The position numbers and the translations under genes were made by a program. 61,711 bases of DNA, taken from assembly GCA_910588005.1 (NCBI GenBank), contig CAJUQM010000012.1, positions 1-61,711 of the forward strand, in the 5' to 3' direction. Shown one piece after another: positions 36,517-43,560 of this stretch (positions are counted from its first letter, which is position 1; each line of letters starts with the position of its first letter). The stretch is from an uncultured Oscillibacter sp. (lineage in GTDB: Bacteria > Bacillota > Clostridia > Oscillospirales > Oscillospiraceae). Under the pieces are notes generated by a model. That model saw only the letters and a program-made list of their open reading frames with translations, searched no databases and was not told where the DNA came from.

Positions 36517-37527
36517 TCAGCCCAGCGTGTCAATAGCGGCCTGGGCGTGGGCGGTTAGCAGGTTCTGGATGGCCTCGTATTCCCCAAGGCCTGTCAGGAC
36601 GCACTCCACCTCATAGCCCGCATTTTCAAATACCGTTTTCCAGGTGCCCTCCTCATCGCCGGCCATGTCGTTATTGGCATGGTCTCCGGAGACGATCATC
36701 ATGGGCTGGAGCACCACCCGCTCATAGCCGCCCGCCTGCACCAGGGCCAGCACATCCTCCAAGGTGGGGGCGGCCTCCACGGTGCCGATGAAGCAGTTGG
36801 CGTATCCGGCGCCGGTCATCACCTGCTGCATTTTGGCATAGACGGCGTTGGAGGCGGCCTCCGTGCCGTGGCCCATGAAGCAGACGGCGGTTTTGCCGTC
36901 ATCATACTGAGCGGCGGCCTCCGCCATGACCTTGGCCACAATCTGGAAGTCCTCGTCGGAGGTCAGCAGGGGCGCGCCGATGGCCATGGCCTCAAAGGCG
37001 TCGGCGTACTGGGCGGCCTCGTTGACCACATCGTTGTACTCCAGGCCGTCCATCAGATGGGTGGGCTGGATCACCAGACGCTTGACCCCGTTTTCCACGG
37101 CCCGGTCCAGGGCCTGACCCACGTTGTCGATGACCTCGCCGTCCCGGCGCTGGAGACGGTCAATGATGAGCTGGGCTGTGAAAGCCCGGCGCACCGACCA
37201 GTCCGGAAAGGCCAGTTCCATGGCCTCCTCAACGGCGCCGATGGTCAGCCGGCGGTTGTCGTTATAGCTGGTGCCGAAGCTGATGACCAGCAGCTCGTCC
37301 TCGCCGATGCCGTCCTGATTCCGGGGATTGTCTAGGGAGGCGTCGCCGGTGGTGTAGTCCTCGCCGTCGTCCTCTGCGGGTTCCGGCGTTTTATTTTCCG
37401 CGGGGGTATTTTGGGCGGGGGCTGGGTCCTGAGGGGCGTCGGGGGTCTTGGTTCCGCCGCAGCCGGCCAGCAGTCCGGCGGCCAGGGCGGCCGCGGCCAG
37501 CAGGGAAAGCAGTTTCTTCTTGTTCAT
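36517..37527 (-). CDS. cbiK: Sirohydrochlorin cobaltochelatase, lipoprotein form
   Basis: 336 residues. The first 23 are a lipoprotein signal (LLAGCGG, Cys23), followed by a disordered Pro/Glu/Asp linker to about residue 75. The CbiK chelatase fold starts at ELLVISFGTSYNDNRRLTIGA. Likely metal ligands and catalytic residues are His157 (QPTHLMDG), His220 (MGHGTEAASN) and His283 (SGDHANND). CbiK inserts cobalt into sirohydrochlorin, normally in the cytoplasm; here it should be tethered outside. First gene of the operon, 210 bases after the riboswitch. Confidence 0.92.
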   Translation of the reverse strand: MNKKKLLSLLAAAALAAGLLAGCGGTKTPDAPQDPAPAQNTPAENKTPEPAEDDGEDYTTGDASLDNPRNQDGIGEDELLVISFGTSYNDNRRLTIGAVEEAMELAFPDWSVRRAFTAQLIIDRLQRRDGEVIDNVGQALDRAVENGVKRLVIQPTHLMDGLEYNDVVNEAAQYADAFEAMAIGAPLLTSDEDFQIVAKVMAEAAAQYDDGKTAVCFMGHGTEAASNAVYAKMQQVMTGAGYANCFIGTVEAAPTLEDVLALVQAGGYERVVLQPMMIVSGDHANNDMAGDEEGTWKTVFENAGYEVECVLTGLGEYEAIQNLLTAHAQAAIDTLG

Positions 37528-37632
37528 CTGTGTACTCCTCCTTGTGTTTCCGGGGCGGGAACGATCTCCGCCCTCTCTGATGTATGGTGAAATTTTACAT
37601 CAGCGGCCTCAGGGTACAGGAATACGCAGGAC

Positions 37633-37661
37633 AAAAAAGCGGTCATCTGATTCAGATGACC
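37633..37661 (-). terminator. Terminator in the riboswitch expression platform
   Basis: On the - strand an 8-bp stem GGTCATCT/AGATGACC (37661-37641) with a 5-base loop is followed by GC and six Ts (37638-37633). It lies between the cobalamin aptamer and cbiK, where a ligand-dependent terminator belongs. Confidence 0.82.
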
Positions 37662-37739
37662 ACAAGCGCAAGCCCTTAAGGGAAAGCGGTACAATCAAGC
37701 CCTCGTGATCTGGAACACCCGGCGGTATTCCTGTACCAG

Positions 37740-37928
37740 CAGGCGGCAGGTTTCCTGACTCGTAAATCATCGCGCGCCATCGCCTTCCCGGCTTTCACCA
37801 GTGGCTGTCCTGTTTCGACTGAGACAGCGCGCTCATTACATACAGTGACGAGATCGTACAGGCCTTGCACCTGTTTCCCTATTACCCGCTCCCCCGCAAA
37901 AGGAGAACGGCTCCGACTGCTTTGCGAT
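37740..37928 (-). ncRNA. Cobalamin riboswitch
   Basis: Read on the - strand, the region carries the B12-box core: GGGAAACAGGTGCAAGGCC, TCACTGTATG, AGCCACTGG, GCCGGGAAGGC, and the closing AGTCAGGAAACCTGCC. These are in the order and spacing of the adenosylcobalamin-type aptamer. It is followed by a terminator (37633-37661) and then cbiK, so binding of cobalamin should reduce transcription of the 22-gene operon. An adenosylcobalamin-preferring type is inferred from the overall layout. Confidence 0.93.
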
Positions 37929-37945
37929 ATTTACTTTTCGACATC

Positions 37946-37974
37946 ATTATACTACACTGCGGCTGAAAACGCAA
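37946..37974 (-). promoter_or_regulatory. Promoter of the cobalamin operon
   Basis: On the - strand TTGCGT (37974-37969), a 17-base spacer and TATAAT (37951-37946) about 10 bases before the predicted transcript start ahead of the riboswitch. Confidence 0.75.
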
Positions 37975-37993
37975 GCCCCAGCCGGCATTTTCT

Positions 37994-38272
37994 TCACGGC
38001 TTTCGGGACTGCTTTGACGCCGCCTCCGAAAATTTTTGGATGATATGGCCGTAATTCTCCGGCCGGTGGGGGATGGTGCAGGCGCTGCAATCCTTGATGC
38101 CGGAGGCCGTGTAGGTGAATTTTCCGCCGCACTGGTCCCCCATGAGGTACAAAGGGCAGTAGCAGAAGAGGCAGTTGAAGGACGCCTCGTCCACCCCCTG
38201 GTGGCAGGGGAAGAACTCGCAGTCCCTGTGGGAGAAGTGGGAGTAATGCTTGTCGCGCCAGGATTCGTTCAT
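37994..38272 (-). CDS. Cysteine-rich small domain protein linked to cobalamin genes
   Basis: 92 residues. Cysteines and histidines dominate the core: HFSHRDCEFFPCHQGV, FNCLFCYCPLYLMGDQCGG and IKDCSACTIPHRPENYG. It matches the cysteine-rich small domain family (PF04071-like), a probable metal-binding protein often found beside cbi genes in anaerobes. The ATG at 38272 has AGAGGAG ahead. It is upstream of the riboswitch and on the same strand, downstream of lysO, so it is not under the riboswitch. Confidence 0.8.
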   Translation of the reverse strand: MNESWRDKHYSHFSHRDCEFFPCHQGVDEASFNCLFCYCPLYLMGDQCGGKFTYTASGIKDCSACTIPHRPENYGHIIQKFSEAASKQSRKP

Positions 38273-38310
38273 GGGAAGGCTCCTCTCTGTTTTGAAATTG
38301 CAAATTTGCG

Positions 38311-39279
38311 TCACAGCGCAATGATAGCGGATACCAGCAGGGGGACTGCCAGGGAGAGAATCACGCCGCTGGTGAAGGAGTAGATGGTGATCCGTTCGTG
38401 GGTGGAGCCGATCACTACGGGGAGGACAGTGTCCATAGCAGCCGCTCCCGGAAGGGCCACGCTCTCCACAAAACCGATGCGCCGGGCCACCAGGGGGATG
38501 GCGAGAATGGCGAAGACCTCCCGCATGACGTTGGCCAGGAAGCAAACGGCGGAGACCGGGAGGGAGTAGGGCGCCAGCAGGCTGGGGGCCAGGGAATACC
38601 AGCCGAATCCGGCGGCCACTGCCATGGCGTCTTTGGGACCAATTTCCAAAGCCAGCCCTACCAGCGCCGCCGCCGCCAGGGAGCCGGCGGCCACCGCCAC
38701 GGGGATCAACAGGACTTTAAATCCCGCGGTTTTGATATCGGAGACCACAGTGCCCTGCCTGCCCATGTCCATGCCCACTAAAAACAGCAGCAGGTACAGG
38801 CCCAGGTCGATCACCTGTCCGCAATAGGCCACGACTGCGTCCGGAACCAGAAAGTATCCCGCCAGCATCCCCAGCGCCACCGCGCCCACGATCCATTTGG
38901 TCAGGGAGTTGTCGGCCTTTTGGCCGCTCTCTCCTCCCGCCTCTGCGGAGGCAGCGGTACCCGCCGGCAGTCCCTGACGGTCCAGCCGGAGCACAAAGCG
39001 GCGCAGGAGCCATAGGGCCAGGACAGACCCGGCCATGGCGGCCACGGTGATTAAAAAAGCGGTCCAGCCGATTTGCCCCAGAGAGGCGATGACTTCGTCA
39101 TCAGCTCCCAGCTTTACGCCCAGGGAGACGATCAAGATCATCAGAGCCGCCAGCTGGAGCTTTCCCAACCAGGGAAGGGGCCGCGTGCGGACGCCGGGGC
39201 GGGAACCCAGCCAAGCGCCCAGCGCTACCGCGGCAATATAACCCGCCAGGTTCCAGAGCGTGCCAAGAGCGGTATTCAT
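38311..39279 (-). CDS. lysO: Lysine exporter LysO family protein
   Basis: 322 residues with about eight hydrophobic segments in two halves, separated by a soluble linker near residues 105-130. The closing region SVALPGAAAMDTVLPVVIGSTHERITIYSFTSGVILSLAVPLLV is characteristic of the LysO (YbjE, DUF340) family. LysO exports lysine and toxic lysine analogues in enterobacteria. Its location between B12 and lysine-fermentation genes is suggestive. The ATG at 39279 is chosen for homology; GGAGTGATGG precedes it. Confidence 0.85.
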   Translation of the reverse strand: MNTALGTLWNLAGYIAAVALGAWLGSRPGVRTRPLPWLGKLQLAALMILIVSLGVKLGADDEVIASLGQIGWTAFLITVAAMAGSVLALWLLRRFVLRLDRQGLPAGTAASAEAGGESGQKADNSLTKWIVGAVALGMLAGYFLVPDAVVAYCGQVIDLGLYLLLFLVGMDMGRQGTVVSDIKTAGFKVLLIPVAVAAGSLAAAALVGLALEIGPKDAMAVAAGFGWYSLAPSLLAPYSLPVSAVCFLANVMREVFAILAIPLVARRIGFVESVALPGAAAMDTVLPVVIGSTHERITIYSFTSGVILSLAVPLLVSAIIAL

Positions 39280-39313
39280 TCCATCACTCCGTTTTCTATA
39301 TGTTTTTTCCTCC

Positions 39314-39342
39314 AGTATACATGGGTTCCGGCCTCTGCGCAA
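39314..39342 (-). promoter_or_regulatory. Promoter of lysO
   Basis: On the - strand TTGCGC (39342-39337), 17-base spacer, TATACT (39319-39314), 35 bases upstream of the start. Confidence 0.65.
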
Positions 39343-39418
39343 GCGCAGAATAGAGATGATATCCATCTGGAAAAGTCATGGTACGTGCCTGCTCATGCCA
39401 GACGGGGAGGGATCGCCA

Positions 39419-39437
39419 ATACATTATAATAATGTAT
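39419..39437. repeat. AT-rich perfect dyad upstream of lysO
   Basis: ATACATTA - TAA - TAATGTAT, an 8-bp perfect inverted repeat with a 3-base centre, 77 bases upstream of the lysO -35 and 31 bases after the LysR stop. It may be a regulator site or an additional -10 region. Confidence 0.45.
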
Positions 39438-39467
39438 GCCGGGATTGGGACCGGCCCTCCGCCCCGG

Positions 39468-40346
39468 TCAGGAGAATTTCTCCAGCCACTGGAGGGTGAA
39501 GTCCCGGAAGCGGCGGGTCAGGGGTGACACCGGGCCGCCCCGGCGGACAGCTAGACCGATCTCCCGGTACCGGGGCCGCTCCAGGGGGATGGCGGTTACG
39601 TTTCGCTGGCTGCTGCGCACCACCATCTCTGGTAAGATGCTGATGCCAAGGCCCTGCTCGACCATGGCCAGGATGGCGAAATCGTCGTTGACGGTGTATT
39701 GGATATTGGGCCGCAGGCCCTCATCCTGAAAGATCCGAGAAAATTCCATGTCCCAGTGTTCGTGGATCCGGATATAGGGATCCTGGGTGAATTGGGCAAT
39801 GGGGTAGCACTCCGCCCCCGCCAAGGGGTGGTCCTGCGGGAGCACAACCAGGAGCCGGTCCCGGCGCAGGAAGGCGGTTTCCAGCGATTCTCCCGCCGGA
39901 AGCGCCAGAAAGCCGCAGTCTACCTGGCCGCGGCGTACCAGCTCTTCCACCTCGGCAAATTCCCATTTGCTGACCAGGTCAAACCGGATGCCGGGATAGA
40001 GGGTCAGGAATTCCTTCATGATGCTTGGGAGCCAGTGAATGGAGACGCTGGTAAAGGTGCCTACCCGCAGCGTGCCGCGGGTGAGGCCGTGGAGGGCGGA
40101 GACTTGGCTCTCCAGTGTTCGCTGGGCGTTGCACAGGGTCTGAACGTCCGGGAGCAGGGACTCCCCCTGGGCGGTGAGGACCACTCCGTCCTTGTTTCGG
40201 GTCAGCAGCGTCACGTCCCACTCCCGTTCCAGGTCGGCGATGGACCGGCTTACCGCCGACTGGGTGTATCCCATGTCCTCCGCAGCCCGTGTGATGCTTC
40301 CCAGCTCCACGGCTTTCAGGAGGATCTGACACTTGATTGTGTTCAT
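39468..40346 (-). CDS. LysR-family transcriptional regulator
   Basis: 292 residues. Winged HTH near the N-terminus (ELGSITRAAEDMGYTQSAVSRSIADLE), then a LysR effector-binding domain (TLRVGTFTSVSIHWLPSIMKEFLTLYPGIRF; AILAMVEQGLGISILPEMV). I used the ATG at 40346, which follows AAAAGGA; an ATG seven codons upstream has no clear ribosome site. It is divergent from the 44-codon gene, which is a likely target. The effector is unknown; lysine or a fermentation intermediate is plausible from context only. Confidence 0.9.
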   Translation of the reverse strand: MNTIKCQILLKAVELGSITRAAEDMGYTQSAVSRSIADLEREWDVTLLTRNKDGVVLTAQGESLLPDVQTLCNAQRTLESQVSALHGLTRGTLRVGTFTSVSIHWLPSIMKEFLTLYPGIRFDLVSKWEFAEVEELVRRGQVDCGFLALPAGESLETAFLRRDRLLVVLPQDHPLAGAECYPIAQFTQDPYIRIHEHWDMEFSRIFQDEGLRPNIQYTVNDDFAILAMVEQGLGISILPEMVVRSSQRNVTAIPLERPRYREIGLAVRRGGPVSPLTRRFRDFTLQWLEKFS

Positions 40347-40389
40347 TTTATCATTCCTTTTACTCATATAAACTATGAGAATTATTCGC

Positions 40390-40418
40390 TTGTGTAATGT
40401 TATGGGTTGGAGTATACT
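40390..40418 (+). promoter_or_regulatory. Promoter of the 44-codon gene
   Basis: TTGTGT (40390-40395), 17-base spacer and TATACT (40413-40418), 32 bases upstream of the ORF. An imperfect ATTA...TAAT dyad overlaps the -35 and could be the LysR site. Confidence 0.65.
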
Positions 40419-40449
40419 GGGTACAGAAACAAGAAAGGAGCATACAGCT

Positions 40450-40584
40450 ATGAAGAAGATCTGTGAGTTTGCGATGATGAAGAAGGATGAAGGCCTGGAG
40501 TACCTGGCCGGCGTACCCGCCGCCGAGAAGAGGCTGTATTGGTCCGAGAGTCCCTGGGCGGCCTTTCGCGTCTTTGCCCGGTAA
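40450..40584 (+). CDS. Predicted 44-residue small protein
   Basis: Begins MKKICEFAMMKKDEGLEYLA and ends in an aromatic-rich tail (LYWSESPWAAFRVFAR). The protein is small and cationic at the start. AAAGGAG lies 9-15 bases before the ATG, a good promoter lies at 40390-40418, and a 15-bp terminator-like hairpin follows 6 bases after the stop. These three signals make a real gene likely. I recognise no family. It is divergent from the LysR regulator. A regulatory RNA with a coding part is an alternative. Confidence 0.6.
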   Translation: MKKICEFAMMKKDEGLEYLAGVPAAEKRLYWSESPWAAFRVFAR

Positions 40585-40590
40585 AGAGAA

Positions 40591-40624
40591 ATTCCGCTCC
40601 ACTCCAGACGGAGTGGAGCGGAAT
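40591..40624. terminator. Hairpin between the small gene and nhaC
   Basis: Perfect 15-bp inverted repeat (40591-40605 with 40610-40624) with an AGAC loop. T-tracts are poor on both sides (AATTTCTCTTT on the - strand). It probably terminates both converging transcripts. Confidence 0.75.
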
Positions 40625-40658
40625 GCGCGTTGATTAGAAAATTTAACTTCCTTTGCGC

Positions 40659-42320
40659 TTATGCCGTTCTCTTGGATTTCGTGACTGTGTCGATGATAAC
40701 CATGGTTACGATTGTGGAGGCGATGGCGATGAGCAGGCAGACAATCTCCGGCACGAAGTTAATCAGGAAGCCGGTGATCACATAGTTGACAAAGGAGATA
40801 GCCGCAACGGTAACAGCATAGGGCATCTGGGTGACCACGTGATTCAGGTGGTAGCACTGAGAGCCGGAGGACGCCATGATGGTGGTATCGGAGATGGGAG
40901 AGCAGTGGTCGCCGCAGACCGCGCCGCCCAAGGTGGCGCCGATGCCGACCATGAGGATGGGCACATTGTTCAGGGCCTCAGCGGTGAGGTTCTCAAAGCC
41001 GCCGGGGGTGAACACGTCCAGCACGATGGGCAGCAGGATGCCGAAGGTACCCCAGGAGGTGCCGGTGGCAAAGCCCAGGAAGCAGGCGATCAGGAAGATC
41101 ACGGCGGGCAGCATGTTGTACAGGGTGGGACCGAAGGACTTTACCAGGCCGGCCACGAAGTCGGGAGCGCCCAGGCCGTAGCGGGTCACGCCGCCGATGG
41201 TCCAGGCGAAGCACAGGATCAGGATGGCGGGAACCATCTGCTTGAAGCCCTCGGGGATGCAGTCCATCAGCTCCGTAAACTTCATGGACTTGCGGATCAT
41301 GAAATAGATAAAGACAAGGAGCAGAGCAACGGTGGAACCCAGAGGCAGACCGACGAAGGCATCAGTGTTGGCGAACATGCCCAGCAGGCCCACGCCGCCG
41401 TTCACATAGCCGGCGTACATCAGTCCGCCCACGCAGCCGATGATCAGGATGATAACGGGGATCACCAGGTCGATGACCTTGCCGTTGGGGTTGAACTTCA
41501 TCTCCTCGGCGCCGGCGAAGGGACGCTCGGGCGTGGTGTAGATATCGCCCTTTTTGGCGTTGTCCTCATGGGTCTTCATGGGGCCAAAGTCGATATCGCG
41601 CACGATCATGACGATGATAAAGACGATGGTCAAGATTGCATAGAAGTTGTAGGGGATGGCCCGGCAGAAGATCTGGAAGCCCAGTTCCTCATTGTTAATG
41701 ACGCCGGTGACGGCGGCAGCCCAGGAGGAGACGGGCATCATGATGCAGATGGGGGCGGCGGTGGCGTCGCACATGTAGGCCAGCTTGGCGCGGGAGATCT
41801 GGTGCCGGTCGGTGACGGGACGCATGACGTTGCCGGTGGTCAGGTTATTGAAGTAATCGTCCACGCCCAGGATGGCGGCCAGAATGAAGGTGGACCACAG
41901 GGCGCTCTTCTTGGTTTTCAGGTGCTCTACAGCCCAGTCGCCGTAGGCCTTGGAGCCGCCGGCGCGGATCATCAGGGCCACCATGGTGCCCAAAACCACC
42001 AGGAAGATCAGGATACCGGCGTTGCCGCCGATGTTGTCGCCCAGATCGGCGATCAGGGTGGTAACAGCGGCTACGGGGTTAAACTCCATCTGAATCAGGT
42101 AGCCGACCAAAATGCCGATGAACAGCGAGGAGTAAACCTCCTTGGTGATCAGCGCCAGGCCGATGGCCACGATAGGGGGAACCAGGGACCAGATGGTGCC
42201 GTAGAATCTGCTCTGGCCGTCCTCAGCCGCCAGGGCGAAAGTGGTCATGAGGGGAACCAGCGCGTACATGACCAGCAGAACCTTGCCGAGTCTGTCCTTC
42301 AAATTTTTCAGGGATTGCAT
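40659..42320 (-). CDS. NhaC-family Na+/H+ antiporter-like carrier
   Basis: 553 residues with about 12-14 hydrophobic segments. NhaC marks include AAILGVDDYFNNLTTGNVMRPVTDRHQISRAKLAY, CDATAAPICIMMPVSSW and GGAVCGDHCSPISDTTIMASSGSQCYHLNHV. The protein follows kamE on the same strand after a 450-base gap and has AAAGGAGG before its ATG. NhaC-like carriers recur in lysine-fermentation clusters and may transport lysine or a related cation with sodium or protons; a plain antiporter role is the alternative. Its upstream gap holds a structured element. Confidence 0.88.
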   Translation of the reverse strand: MQSLKNLKDRLGKVLLVMYALVPLMTTFALAAEDGQSRFYGTIWSLVPPIVAIGLALITKEVYSSLFIGILVGYLIQMEFNPVAAVTTLIADLGDNIGGNAGILIFLVVLGTMVALMIRAGGSKAYGDWAVEHLKTKKSALWSTFILAAILGVDDYFNNLTTGNVMRPVTDRHQISRAKLAYMCDATAAPICIMMPVSSWAAAVTGVINNEELGFQIFCRAIPYNFYAILTIVFIIVMIVRDIDFGPMKTHEDNAKKGDIYTTPERPFAGAEEMKFNPNGKVIDLVIPVIILIIGCVGGLMYAGYVNGGVGLLGMFANTDAFVGLPLGSTVALLLVFIYFMIRKSMKFTELMDCIPEGFKQMVPAILILCFAWTIGGVTRYGLGAPDFVAGLVKSFGPTLYNMLPAVIFLIACFLGFATGTSWGTFGILLPIVLDVFTPGGFENLTAEALNNVPILMVGIGATLGGAVCGDHCSPISDTTIMASSGSQCYHLNHVVTQMPYAVTVAAISFVNYVITGFLINFVPEIVCLLIAIASTIVTMVIIDTVTKSKRTA

Positions 42321-42413
42321 TGAGAAACCTCCTTTTCTCTCTTAGACCTCCGGTTCTCTCCGCCGGGGGTCCGCGCGGATAACTGCGCTGGGATGGGGTT
42401 TGCCTCAGAGCCT

Positions 42414-42452
42414 ATCCCGAAATCAATTGTGAGTGGAAAATTTTGGGATATG
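42414..42452. repeat. Hairpin in the nhaC upstream region
   Basis: A 10-base stem 42414-42423 with 42443-42452. On the + strand it is complete with one G-T pair; on the - strand the same position is a mismatch. Its meaning is unknown. Confidence 0.4.
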
Positions 42453-42504
42453 CTCCCGGGTCCTGTTTGATAAATGGCAGAATAGCGGATTGGAGCAAGT
42501 TTTC

Positions 42505-42611
42505 CCGTCAGGCAGGGCGGTCTCCCGTGGAGGCCCCGGCCGAATGACGCCATTGGGTCTGCCACGGCCCGCTCCTCTGGAGCCGGGGGGAGACCAGCGT
42601 GGTTCTGACGG
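42505..42611. ncRNA. Candidate structured RNA in the nhaC-kamE gap
   Basis: Nested pairings form a compact multi-branch fold. An outer stem is CCGTCAG/CTGACGG (42505-42511 with 42605-42611). Next comes GGTCTCCC/GGGAGACC (42519-42526 with 42588-42595). Inside are an arm CCGTGG/CCACGG (about 42525-42530 with 42562-42567) extended by AGGCCC/GGGTCT, and a hairpin GCTCC/GGAGC (42571-42583). One G-T pair favours the + strand, yet the next gene (nhaC) is on the - strand. I do not recognise a family. No long ORF with a ribosome site overlaps it. Confidence 0.5.
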
Positions 42612-42647
42612 AGAGGGATGCTTCAAGACGGTGTTTTGACATTTTTC

Positions 42648-42676
42648 AGACAGGGCCTAAATCAGCCGTCCTGTCT
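42648..42676. repeat. Hairpin downstream of kamE
   Basis: AGACAGG/CCTGTCT stem (42648-42654 with 42670-42676). A further AGACAGGAC copy lies at 42754-42762 next to the kamE stop. Confidence 0.4.
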
Positions 42677-42714
42677 CAGTTACCTCCCTTCTTTTACAAA
42701 TGGATACCGCTGGG

Positions 42715-42740
42715 GGCCGGGAGTGGTTGAACTCCCGGCC
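42715..42740. terminator. Terminator-like hairpin after kamE
   Basis: Perfect 10-bp stem (42715-42724 with 42731-42740), 6-base loop, 31 bases after the kamE stop. There is no T-run on the - strand; TTTCGCGTTT follows on the + strand. It likely marks or protects the 3' end of the lysine operon. Confidence 0.55.
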
Positions 42741-42771
42741 TTTCGCGTTTGCCTCAGACAGGACAGACGGA

Positions 42772-43560
42772 TCACTTGTTCAGACGGCGGACCAGCTCCT
42801 TCGAAGTGAAGGTGGCCACATCGTCGGCATAGGTGCCGGCGCCAAAGCCCGCGTCGTAGCCCAGCTCTTTGGCCAGGGCATGGGTGACACGCGCGCCGCC
42901 GCAGCAGAAGATGTACTTTTCACGGACGCCCTCGGCCTCCGCCAGCTCAATCAGCTCCGTGAGGTTTTGAATGTGGACATCTTTCTGAGTAACGGTCTGG
43001 GAGACCAGCAGCACGTCGGCATTAACCTCGGCGGCCTTGCGCAGGAACTCCTCGTTGGGGACCTGGCTGCCCAGGTTATAGGCCTCCACCATCTCATAGC
43101 GCTCCAGACCGTAGTGTCCGGCAAAGCCCTTGCGGTTCATAATGGCGTCGATGCCCACGGTGTGGGCGTCCGTGCCGGTGGAGGCGCCGATGACCACCAT
43201 CTTGCGGCCCAGGCGCTCCTTTAGGAACTCGTCGGTCTCGTGCATGTCCATGACCTCGTCGGTGACGGTCTGGACCACGATCTCGTTGTAGTTGACGGTG
43301 TGGGTCAAAGAGCCGTAGACCACGTAGAAGGTGAAGTTTTCGTCCAGCTTCTGCCGCAGGGCCACGTTGGGTTCGGACAGGCCCATCTTCTGGGCCACCA
43401 GCACGGCGGCGGCCGCGCCCCGGTCGTCGTCCTTCACCGGAAGGGTGAAGGAGGTCTGCACCTTGCCGTCGTTCATGGTGTCGCCATAGGGTTTCAAACG
43501 GGTCAGGTCCAGGGTGGTGTCCAGGTTTTTGTCACGAATCTGATACAGTCCGGAACTCAT
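42772..43560 (-). CDS. kamE: Lysine 5,6-aminomutase beta subunit
   Basis: 262 residues. The cobalamin-binding motif DAHTVG places the cobalt-ligating His at residue 133, and the PLP-binding lysine falls at residue 144 (MNRKGFAG); both numbers equal those known for the characterised enzyme. The C-terminal domain is a Rossmann-like B12 domain ending with the conserved ARVTHALAKELGYDAGFGAGTYADDVA. It moves the terminal amino group of beta-lysine from C6 to C5 with KamD. Its start overlaps the kamD stop. Confidence 0.96.
   Translation of the reverse strand: MSSGLYQIRDKNLDTTLDLTRLKPYGDTMNDGKVQTSFTLPVKDDDRGAAAAVLVAQKMGLSEPNVALRQKLDENFTFYVVYGSLTHTVNYNEIVVQTVTDEVMDMHETDEFLKERLGRKMVVIGASTGTDAHTVGIDAIMNRKGFAGHYGLERYEMVEAYNLGSQVPNEEFLRKAAEVNADVLLVSQTVTQKDVHIQNLTELIELAEAEGVREKYIFCCGGARVTHALAKELGYDAGFGAGTYADDVATFTSKELVRRLNK

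Noticed and set aside
37845..38054. 69-codon frame over the cobalamin riboswitch
   Set aside because: It overlaps the aptamer and promoter on the opposite strand and lacks a ribosome site.
40653..42323. 556-codon + strand frame antisense to nhaC
   Set aside because: His/Gly/Asp-rich shadow of the NhaC membrane protein; no start signals.
42505..42611. Second lysine riboswitch upstream of nhaC
   Set aside because: The - strand has AGAGGAGCG, which recalls the L-box, but the other conserved blocks and P1/P5 are missing.
42433..42809. Short + strand ORFs in the kamE-nhaC gap
   Set aside because: No ribosome sites, and they run through the stems described; not supported as genes.
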